Origin: Holophagales bacterium UBA5066
Lineage (GTDB): Bacteria; Acidobacteriota; Thermoanaerobaculia; UBA5066
Direction: 5' to 3'
Assembly (NCBI GenBank): GCA_002414905.1
Contig: DIAY01000062.1
Coordinates: 1-14,193, forward strand
Length of the DNA stretch: 14,193 nucleotides
Both the position numbers and the translations under genes were made by a program. Positions within the stretch are counted from its first letter, which is position 1. Each line of letters begins with the position of its first letter. Under the pieces are notes generated by a model, which saw only the letters and a list, made by a program, of their open reading frames with translations, did no database searches and was not told the origin of the DNA. Positions 1 through 6,869 of this stretch are shown piece by piece.

Positions 1-354
1 GACCTCGTAGCCGAGCGGTGCAAGAACGCGGGTCAGCGCGCGCTCCCCCGCCGGCAGCGCCCCGGTCTCGCCGAGAATCGTGCGGACGGCCCCGTGGTCG
101 TGGACGACCTTCCCGCCGCGGCGGACGCGGTCGAGGACGTAAAGCGCGCCCGCGGGAACGCGCCGCAGCACATCGTCGAAGAGGAGGAGATTCAGCGCCT
201 GCGCCAGCTCGGCACGAGAGACCGTGTCGGACGGCGGCCCGAAGAGGGCGGCGTCCACCTCGACCGCCGTCACGAGCGCGCCGGCGCGCGCGCGCCCCAC
301 GATCCCCGCGACCAGCCCGATCACCTGAGAGCCCGCCGGCCTCGTCGTCTCCAT
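1..354 (-). CDS. DUF1338/HglS-like protein, N-terminal part (runs off window)
   Basis: The reading frame opens at ATG 354 and stays open to base 1, giving the first 118 residues. A strong Shine-Dalgarno (GGAGG) sits about 6 nt upstream of the ATG and supports this start. Near residues 84-92 the protein reads VVHDHGAVRTI, followed by ALPAGERALTRVLAPLGYEV. This resembles the N-terminal metal-binding His segment (HGA-R) of DUF1338 proteins. Characterised members (HglS, 2-oxoadipate dioxygenase/decarboxylase) are cytoplasmic Fe(II) enzymes that turn 2-oxoadipate into D-2-hydroxyglutarate in lysine catabolism. The family call rests on remembered motif similarity, and the second half with the other metal ligands lies outside the window. 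Substrate is unknown. The gene is divergent from the histidine kinase operon, with about 190 nt between them. Confidence 0.55.
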   Translation of the reverse strand, partial: METTRPAGSQVIGLVAGIVGRARAGALVTAVEVDAALFGPPSDTVSRAELAQALNLLLFDDVLRRVPAGALYVLDRVRRGGKVVHDHGAVRTILGETGALPAGERALTRVLAPLGYEV

Positions 355-399
355 CGCGTCCTCCCTCCGGCCGGGGCCCGTCCCGAGCCCCCGGGGCGG

Positions 400-408
400 A
401 TTATTGCA
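400..408 (-). promoter_or_regulatory. Possible extended -10 element for the DUF1338-like gene
   Basis: The minus strand reads TGCAATAAT, an extended -10 (TGn) followed by AATAAT, one mismatch from TATAAT, in otherwise very GC-rich DNA. Transcription would begin near 393, leaving a leader of about 40 nt that contains the Shine-Dalgarno of the gene starting at 354. No good -35 is visible. Confidence 0.3.
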
Positions 409-426
409 GCGCAGCAGGAAGAGCGG

Positions 427-450
427 GGAAAGCGTCAGGCTGCCGATCAC
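427..450 (-). repeat. Tiny RND-transporter sequence remnant
   Basis: Twenty-two of 24 bases match the stretch encoding the VIGGLTLS segment near the RND C-terminus, seen again near 4270-4293 and in the RND gene at the right end (about 12928-12951). The minus strand here reads VIGSLTLS, then diverges. It lies between two divergent genes and has no start codon or useful frame. It is either a leftover of an RND copy or coincidence. Confidence 0.35.
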
Positions 451-513
451 TCCCCGCCAAGGCCGCTCTCATGGACACTGCGAAGTGGCTGGACTCATCC
501 GCCGGTCGAAACC

Positions 514-528
514 GGGCACGAATCTTGT
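514..528 (+). promoter_or_regulatory. Weak sigma-54-like promoter before the histidine kinase
   Basis: The sequence GGGCACGAATCTTGT matches the sigma-54 consensus TGGCACG-N4-TTGC at all fixed positions except the first base and the last (T instead of C in the -12 GC). The spacing is exact. Transcription would start near 540, only about 3 nt before GTG 543. That would give a near-leaderless mRNA, in line with the absence of a Shine-Dalgarno. The altered -12 dinucleotide makes this tentative. Confidence 0.35.
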
Positions 529-542
529 AACGTCGGGTCTGG

Positions 543-1956
543 GTGACGCTCCGACTGAAGCTCTTCGTCTTGATCGGCGGCCTTCTCGCCCTCATGGTCG
601 GGGCCGAGTGGATCCTCATCGAGACCCTCACGAAGGATCTGCGCGTCGAGGTGAGTGCCGTGGCGGCCTCCGTGGGGAAGGACGTCGCCCGGATCATCCA
701 GCCCCTGGACGAGACCGCCGCAGCCGTGCCTTCCCAGGGGATGGACGTGAGGCGGATCGTCATCGGCGAAAGGACCCACGTCGTCGTCCTGCCCCCCGGC
801 GAGGGCGCCAAGGTCTCCGAGAAGGACGAAGCCTCTCCTGCAGCCGCGACGGCCGGCGATCCACACGCCCGGCGGTTCGTCGTCACGACGGTGCAGACGG
901 ACGAGAAAGGGACGACGTCGTCCACGCGGAGCTGGACCTCGAAGGATCCGGCGGGGTTCCTCTTCGTCGAAGGGCCCCTCGCCCGGACGCAGATTCCCAT
1001 TCCGGGAACTGGCGTCACCGTCGCCGTCACGCGGTTCCGGACGCGCCTCGTCCTCGGCTCGCTCGGGATCGTTGCGCTGGGGCTCCTGGCGGCGGCGTTC
1101 GTCGCCCATCGCGTGACGCGCCCGCTCGTCGAGCTTTCGCGCGCAGCGCGGACGCTCGGCGAAGGGGACTTCGGCGCGCAGGTGGAGGCGCGCGAGGGGG
1201 GCGAGGTGGGCGAGGCGATCGCCGCCTTCAACCAGATGTCGTCCCGCCTCGAGGCCCTCGAGCGCGAGGCGCTGGAGCTGAAAGAGCGCGAGCACCTCGG
1301 CGAGATGGGAGAGGTCGCGCGTGGGATGGCACACGCCCTGCGCAACCCCCTTCACGCCGTCGGCTTGTCGGTGGACGAGCTGGCGGCCCGACTTCCCGAG
1401 GACGTCGAGGCGGCCGCGATCGCCGCCGCCGCCCGCCGCCAGATCGCGGGAGTCGACGGGACGATCCGCTCCTTCCTCGCGCTCGCGGCGGAGGGTGGTA
1501 CGGAGGAGGAGGTCGACGTGCGGGCTCTCGCGGAAGAAGTCGCCCTGTCCGCGCTCCAGGGGGCTCGCGGGAGGGTCCGCGTCACCGTCGAGGTGGGCGA
1601 GGCCCGGCCTCAAATTCGCGCGGTGGCCCCCGAGCTGCGCGCCGCGCTCCATGCGCTCGTCGTGAACGCCGTCGAGGCGAGCCCGGAAGGTGCCCGGATC
1701 GCCGTCCGGGTCGAAACGCGGGACGGAGGCGGCGCACGGGTGACTGTCGATGACGAGGGACCGGGCCTTCCTGGCGAGGTTCGCTCGCGCCTCTTCACCC
1801 CCCACGTGACGACAAAGCCGAGCGGATCGGGGATGGGCCTCTTCCTGGCCCACCGGATCGCCACGACGCGCTACGGAGGCGGCCTCGCGCTCGAGGAGCG
1901 CCCTTCGCGCGGCACGCGGGCCGTCCTCGATCTCGGGCCGCGGACGGGAGGACGCC

Positions 1957-1964
<8 letters not shown>
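543..1964 (+). CDS. Membrane sensor histidine kinase (HAMP, HisKA, HATPase)
   Basis: This 473-residue sensor kinase probably phosphorylates the NtrC-type regulator encoded directly after it. Transmembrane segments lie near residues 7-27 and 169-190 and bracket a periplasmic sensor region of about 140 residues with no recognised fold. A HAMP linker follows (about 190-240). The phosphoacceptor is His264 in MAHALRNPLHAVG. The HATPase domain shows the N box (NAVEAS), the G1 box DDEGPGLPG, TPHVTTKPSGSGMGL and a closing G-rich segment. GTG 543 is used because a stop lies in frame at 528-530 and the next ATG would cut into the first membrane helix. No Shine-Dalgarno is visible. The stop overlaps the probable start of the response regulator, so the two are likely co-translated. 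The overall type is NtrB/ZraS-like. The stimulus is unknown. Confidence 0.9.
1946..1951 (+). promoter_or_regulatory. Ribosome binding site that supports a CTG start at 1957
   Basis: GGGAGG lies inside the end of the kinase gene, 5 nt before CTG 1957 in the response-regulator frame. No ATG, GTG or TTG is available at a suitable distance. GTG 1981 lies 29 nt away and would remove the first beta strand of the receiver domain. Confidence 0.55.
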
Positions 1965-3333
<1,369 letters not shown>

Positions 3334-3337
3334 TAAG

Positions 3338-3370
3338 CCCGATTTCGGGATGGAATTCCCCAATTAGGGA
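3338..3370 (+). promoter_or_regulatory. Two tandem dyads, likely enhancer (UAS) for the NtrC-type regulator
   Basis: Two similar 13-bp elements, CCCGATTTCGGGA (3338-3350) and CCCCAATTAGGGA (3358-3370), share the pattern CCC-S-A-W-TT-M-GGGA, each with inverted CCC/GGG ends. They start exactly 20 bp apart, close to two helical turns, so dimers would sit on the same face. Their centres are about 84 and 64 bp upstream of the start predicted from the sigma-54 promoter at 3402-3416, within the usual enhancer range. The first could instead be a weak hairpin after the regulator gene, but no T run follows. Confidence 0.55.
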
Positions 3371-3401
3371 GATGCCGGCCTGGTTCGAGCACCACGTCGG
3401 C

Positions 3402-3416
3402 TGGCCCGCCCCTTGC
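3402..3416 (+). promoter_or_regulatory. Sigma-54 (-24/-12) promoter
   Basis: TGGCCCGCCCCTTGC has the GG of the -24 element and the GC of the -12 element at exact consensus spacing, with only one mismatch (C for A) to TGGCACG-N4-TTGC. The predicted transcription start is near 3428, giving a leader of about 42 nt to ATG 3470. It lies directly downstream of the sigma-54 activator gene and of a tandem dyad, which strongly supports function. Confidence 0.75.
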
Positions 3417-3469
3417 GAAAAGGACGACGAAGCCGGCCAGCACCGGCAAGGAACGATCGGAGGATGACC

Positions 3470-4183
3470 ATGACCCTCTCCCGCGCGATTCCCGGCGCCA
3501 CCCTCGGCGCGCTCACCCTCGGAGCCACCCTCACCCTCGCCGCTCCCCTCTTCCCGTTCGCCGGGACCGCCCAGGCGGGAGAGGAGAAGAAGGAGGAGAC
3601 GACGGTTACGATTTCTACCTCGAAGGACAAGGAAGCGACCGTCCTGAAGCTCGAGCCGATGAAGGCGGGCGAGACGAAGACGGTGACGTCCGAATCGGGC
3701 AAGCCGGTCACCGTCACGCGGACCGAAGAAGGCTACACGATCAAGACCGGCGACCGCGAGATCAAGGTGAAAACCGCGCTCGACGGCGACGGTCCCCAGG
3801 TCCTCCTTCCGGGTGGGAAGGAAGTCCACGTCGTGAGGCACGGCGGCTGCGGCGATGACGACGTGAACATGGTCTTCACCGGCGACGATGGAAAGAAGGT
3901 CGTCGTGAAGAAGCACGCGTATGCGTACAGGACCGGAGAGGACGAACCGAAGGCCAGCGCGGGCGAGGTCCTGAAGAACGCGGCGCCGAAGAGCCTCGAG
4001 AGCCTGGACCGGCCCACCCGCGACGCCGTCGAGCGGGTCCTCCAGGAGATGCTCGACAAAGGCGACGTCCTCGCCCCCGGAGCGATGCAGATGCGCTGGA
4101 ACGCGAAAGAGGATGGGGACGGGGACGGCGAGAGAGTCAGGGTGATGGTCATCCAGGAAAAGAAGGGCGAATCGAAGAAGTAG
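3470..4183 (+). CDS. Secreted charged protein of unknown function, sigma-54 target
   Basis: The product is 237 residues. ATG 3470 is preferred over ATG 3464 because GGAGG (3459-3463) is 6 nt away from the former and directly abuts the latter. The first ~33 residues form a long hydrophobic signal peptide ending near TAQA|GEEKK. The mature part is rich in Lys, Glu, Asp and Thr, with beta-prone short repeats (VTISTSKDKEATVLKLEP, KPVTVTRTEEGYTIKTG), then a helical Lys/Arg/Glu C-terminus ending in KKGESKK. It contains one Cys (HGGCGDDD). I recognise no family. It is transcribed from the sigma-54 promoter and is therefore the probable output of the adjacent two-component system, so a periplasmic or envelope stress role is plausible. 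RND-like DNA starts exactly at its stop codon, so its original 3' end may have been replaced. Confidence 0.8.
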   Translation: MTLSRAIPGATLGALTLGATLTLAAPLFPFAGTAQAGEEKKEETTVTISTSKDKEATVLKLEPMKAGETKTVTSESGKPVTVTRTEEGYTIKTGDREIKVKTALDGDGPQVLLPGGKEVHVVRHGGCGDDDVNMVFTGDDGKKVVVKKHAYAYRTGEDEPKASAGEVLKNAAPKSLESLDRPTRDAVERVLQEMLDKGDVLAPGAMQMRWNAKEDGDGDGERVRVMVIQEKKGESKK

Positions 4184-4417
4184 CCCACCAGGAACCTCCG
4201 GCGCATCCGGTCCGTCAGGCCAGTCAGCATCAGATAGAAGCAAGGGACGACGAACAGGGTGAGAACCGTGGAGAGCGTCAGGCCGCCGATCACCGCGACC
4301 GCCATCGGGTTCATCAGCTCGCCCCCCTCCGCGTGGTTCAGGGCGAGAGGGAGCATGCGGACGACCGTCGTCAGGACGGTCACGCGTCGGTTCTGGTTCT
4401 CCCTCTGGATCGACTGT
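4184..4417 (-). pseudogene. RND efflux transporter C-terminal fragment with internal deletion
   Basis: Read on the minus strand, bases 4384-4184 encode MTVLTTVVRMLPLALN then ELMNPMAVAVIGGLTLST and end at RMRRRFLVG. This is the last two helices of an AcrB-type pump, about 90% identical by eye to 13042-12841. Upstream (4417-4388) is a 30-nt island encoding QSIQRENQNR, which in the RND gene at the right end lies 465 nt (155 codons) further away. The deletion is in frame. Upstream of the island similarity stops, and no start codon exists before an in-frame stop. The left edge coincides with the stop codon of the preceding plus-strand gene. It is a non-functional fragment. Confidence 0.75.
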
Positions 4418-4499
4418 GGGGCCGCGGCTGCCCCGCCGGGACGGCGACTCCCGTCGCGAAGGGGCCGCGTCCACTATCGAAAATATTCGGTAACGCCGA

Positions 4500-4646
4500 T
4501 CAGGAAGCGCTACGTCCAGGTCTGCAGGGCGTGACCGCGTCGTACGGGTAGGGGTCTGGCTGCGCTTCGGCGAGTTCCGAGGAAAGTGCGACGGCCGCAA
4601 GAGCCCCGAGGCCGAGGGTGCGTAGCAGAAAGTGGAGGCCCTTCAT
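4500..4646 (-). pseudogene. Truncated secreted protein (signal peptide stub)
   Basis: ATG 4646 is preceded by AAAGGAGA at good spacing and opens a clear signal peptide, MKGLHFLLRTLGLGALAAV, ending near LAEAQPDPYPY. After DAVTPCR the frame ends within a few residues, giving 48 aa. TPCR also opens the C-terminal domain of the neighbouring Kelch protein (PPCRVLDTRN), so this may be a second gene of that style cut off at the start of its domain. It begins 48 nt after the corrected Kelch stop, so the two could have formed an operon. In another frame just downstream, FLIGVTEYFR followed by a stop looks like an outer-membrane barrel end, but this is weak. Confidence 0.45.
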
Positions 4647-4694
4647 GGCCGTCTCCTTTGAAGCTGTGGAAAAGATCACCACTGTCCGTCGACC

Positions 4695-5823
4695 TCAGCG
4701 GAAGTAGCCGTTGACGTCGAGAATGAAGTGCACGGTACCCGTGGTCTGGAGATCCTTTACCGAAAGGGTTCCCCCCGATCAGGCCCATGATGGAGTTGTT
4801 CGCGCGCGTCTTGCCGGCGGCGAAGCTCAGGGCGCTCGTGAGCGGGGCGGGTCCCGTTCCGGGATAGACGGTCAGGGAGCCGCCCGAGGTCGGGACCGCC
4901 ACGGTCATGTTGACGGAAACCGCCCCCGCGTCCGCCGGGGCCCCGCAGGATTCGCTGATCTTGAACGTCCGGGTCTGGTCTGCTGCCAGCGCCGGCCCGC
5001 CGAGGGGACCGACGGCGTTGCGGGTATCCAGGACCCGGCACGGGGGCAGGGTGTAGAAGCGCAGGGGTGCGTTCGGAGAGAACCACTTCCACAGGTCGTT
5101 CAACCGCCCCTGACCGCTCGCCGAGTACCCTGACCCGCCAAAGAGCCAGAGGTTACCGGAGGTGGCGGTCCACGAGACGGAGTTGTTGCGTGCTCCCGGC
5201 TGGTTCGCTGGCGCAGCAATCCCCTTCGTCCCGTAGATCCCGGCCTGGTTCGCGTTGCTCGACCCGCTCACCCAGGTCCAGCTCGCCCCATCCCACTTCC
5301 ACAGGTCGTTCAGGTCATCCGATACCCTCAACATGTCCTTGAACCCGCCGAAGAGCCAGAGGTGCCCGGTCGTGTCGGTCCACGAAACGGAGCCTTCGCG
5401 CGCTCCTGGCTGGTTCCCCGTTGTAGTGACTCCTTTCGTCCCGTAGGTCCCGGTCTGGTCCAGCCCGTCGGACCCGCTCACCCATGTCCAGTTCGTCCCG
5501 TCCCACTTCCACAGGTCGTTCAAGTATCCAAGTCCGCTCTCCGAAAGCCCGTAGCCGCCGAAGAGCCAGAGGTTCCCGCTCGTGTCCCTCCACGAGACGG
5601 AGTCATAGCGCCCCCCCGGCACGTTCCCCGGCGCAGCGAGCCCCTCCGTCCCGTAGGTTCCGGCCTGGCTCGGGCCGTTCGACCCGCTCGCCCAGGTCCA
5701 CTGACCGTCGACCAGATTCATGTTCTGAGGTGTCGGGCCGGGATGCTCCTCCGCTGCCATCGCCGGGGCCGCCAGCAGGAACCCGAGTACGATTGGCGCG
5801 ACGGCCAGCTTTGTCCGCTTCAT
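4695..5823 (-). CDS. Secreted Kelch-repeat protein with C-terminal domain, one frameshift
   Basis: ATG 5823 has GGAGG 6 nt upstream and opens a signal peptide (MKRTKLAVAPIVLGFLLAAP, cleaved near AMAA). Three 70-residue Kelch units follow, each with WTWxSGS, YGTxG, SVSW, LWLFGG and LNDLWKW, forming part of a beta-propeller. After them comes a separate C-terminal domain starting FYTLPPCRVLDTRN. As written, the frame changes in a run of six C (4771-4776, G on the coding strand) and would read on to 4510 as 437 residues. Removing one G restores TLSVKDLQTTGTVHFILDVN then GYFR and a stop at 4695, the expected end for this domain, giving 375 aa. The cause may be sequencing error, decay or phase variation. 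No ligand or enzyme role is evident; propellers of this kind usually bind partners outside the cell. Confidence 0.75.
5084..5713 (-). repeat. Three tandem 210-bp Kelch-coding repeats
   Basis: The marker sequence CACTTCCACAGGTCGTTCA recurs at 5084, 5294 and 5504, an exact 210-nt (70-codon) period with no indels between units. The units encode the Kelch blades. Such repeats can change copy number by slippage or recombination. Confidence 0.8.
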
Positions 5824-6122
5824 ACCGACCTCCTCGAGTCGAGCCTTCATGCCTTCACCCGTCCGTCCCTCGGCGGGCTGCTCGCAGCTTTCTTTCAAAT
5901 TCACTTTCGCCTCGAACTTCGCCGCCCTGCAGACCGCACCGGCCATAGGCCCTCCTCGCCCGTCTCCGGGGAGACCTGACCCGAGGTGCAGCAAACCGGC
6001 CGCACCCGCCCGAAAAGCGAATTAATGCGACGTTTCCTTGCTCGCAGCGCCGCTGTCTATCCCCCGTGCGGGGATAACGTCGGCTCGAAGAATTTGCACT
6101 TCCGCTGCACACTTGAAGCGCT
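5824..6122 (-). other. Upstream region of the Kelch gene, no gene recognised
   Basis: About 300 nt between the Kelch start and the RND fragment. The frame stays open upstream of ATG 5823 but lacks coding character. It holds a perfect 7-bp stem at 6058-6076 and a short GCTGC-GA-GCAGC hairpin near 5880. An AT-richer patch (ATTAATTCG on the minus strand) lies near 6020. I saw no match to the cyclic-di-GMP riboswitch core, which precedes some Kelch genes elsewhere. Confidence 0.4.
6058..6076. repeat. Inverted repeat TATCCCC / GGGGATA
   Basis: Seven-base arms separated by CGTGC form a perfect dyad. No T run follows on either strand, so an operator or a recombination scar is as likely as a terminator. 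Confidence 0.45.
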
Positions 6123-6456
6123 CAGGATCCCGTTGTTGACGACGACCCCGGTGAGGAGGATGACGCCGAGCATCACCGGCGCCGATATCGGCAGCCCGGT
6201 CAGCGAAAGGGCCAGGACGACGCCGATGAGAGCGAGCGGGATCGCTCCCATGATCACGAGCGGGTTGACGAGCGACTCGTACTGGACGGCCATGACCGCG
6301 AAGACGAGGAAGATCGCGAGGAGGACGACGGTGATGAACCGGTTCTGGTTCTCCCTCTGGATCGACTGCGCAGCCGCGCCTTCGCGGACATCCGCCACGT
6401 CGCGCAGGCGCAGCGCGGCACCGCGCTGCGGGAAGAGAGGGAGAGCCGCGATGTCG
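6123..6456 (-). pseudogene. RND efflux transporter middle fragment with 156-bp deletion
   Basis: On the minus strand this encodes ALPLFPQRGAALRLRDVADV, then QSIQRENQNR joined directly to FITVVLLAIFLVFAVMAVQY, and ends at GVVVNNGIL. Bases 6123-6337 align without gaps to 13138-13352 at about 95% identity, and 6340-6456 align to 13511-13627. The join removes 156 bp (52 codons) of periplasmic loop. In the RND gene at the right end the deleted interval is bounded by GTGATGAG (13346) and GTGACGAG (13502), direct repeats exactly 156 bp apart, as expected for slippage deletion. The frame continues upstream to MRWLAVRRVKARERQRIAAG (from 6548), which is not RND sequence. Both ends of the transporter are missing, so it cannot be functional. 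Confidence 0.75.
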
Positions 6457-6671
6457 TTCGACACCGTTCCCGGATGAATCTCCAGGCGCCCGGCCGCGAT
6501 CCGTTGGCGTTCACGAGCTTTCACCCGTCGCACGGCGAGCCAGCGCATCTCTTCCGGCGTCCCGGGGTCGAGCGATCGAGCGTTTCGTCCGTGCTGGCCC
6601 CGGCCTCCCGGGCTTTCCGCGTACCTTCATAGACAGCATCCACTCGCGGGCGTAGCAGAGGAGGTCACGCG
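6457..6671. other. Mixed remnant region without a supported gene
   Basis: On the minus strand the RND-fragment frame extends to about 6600 as DPGTPEEMRWLAVRRVKARE then RQRIAAGRLEIHPGTVSNDI. A neighbouring frame upstream reads VDAVYEGTRKAREAGASTDE, suggesting one small frameshifted gene. The segment IAAGRLEIHPGTVSNDIA loosely recalls the C-terminal helix of FlgM-type anti-sigma factors, but the match is too short to call. Confidence 0.3.
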
Positions 6672-6776
6672 ATGCGCTTCTTCTTCGGGGGGCACGGTGC
6701 CGGACGGCGCGGCGGATCCCGCTCCAGGGGCCGGTCCGTAGTCGTCACCGCGCGAGTCGCCTCTCCCCGAATGTAG
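6672..6776 (+). CDS. Possible small ORF, 34 aa, arginine-rich
   Basis: ATG 6672 has a textbook Shine-Dalgarno (GAGGAGG, 7 nt spacing) and encodes MRFFFGGHGAGRRGGSRSRG plus 14 residues before TAG. It lies about 90 nt before the PD40 gene on the same strand, with a GC-rich hairpin between. It could be a leader peptide, a basic small protein or a chance frame. The only direct support is the binding site. Confidence 0.25.
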   Translation: MRFFFGGHGAGRRGGSRSRGRSVVVTARVASPRM

Positions 6777-6806
6777 AGGTCCGGGAGCCGGCATTTATCC
6801 GGGAAA

Positions 6807-6821
6807 GCGGCATCGTGCCGC
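6807..6821 (+). terminator. GC hairpin before the PD40 gene
   Basis: GCGGCA-TCG-TGCCGC forms a 6-bp stem with a 3-nt loop, followed by a C run and then TCTTTC. It lies between the small ORF and the PD40 gene, so it could be an attenuator-like or weak terminator element. There is no clear U tract. Confidence 0.25.
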
Positions 6822-6869
6822 CCCCCTCGGTGGTCTTTCAACGACTCGATTCGACAGAGGGGCATGAAC

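Noticed and set aside
3413..3469. TTG start at 3413 for the secreted protein
   Set aside because: It lies inside the sigma-54 -12 element and before the predicted transcript start; ATG 3470 has the correctly spaced ribosome site.
5824..5994. N-terminal extension of the Kelch gene
   Set aside because: The extension would precede a normal signal peptide and lacks coding character; ATG 5823 has a strong ribosome site.
5824..6122. Cyclic-di-GMP (GEMM) riboswitch upstream of the Kelch gene
   Set aside because: I looked for the conserved core and the GACGCAAAG-type element and did not find them.
4417..6122. Insertion sequence or integron cassette around the Kelch gene
   Set aside because: No transposase or integrase, no matching terminal inverted repeats, and no attC-like site. 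A shared GAAGCGCT at both ends is too short to count.
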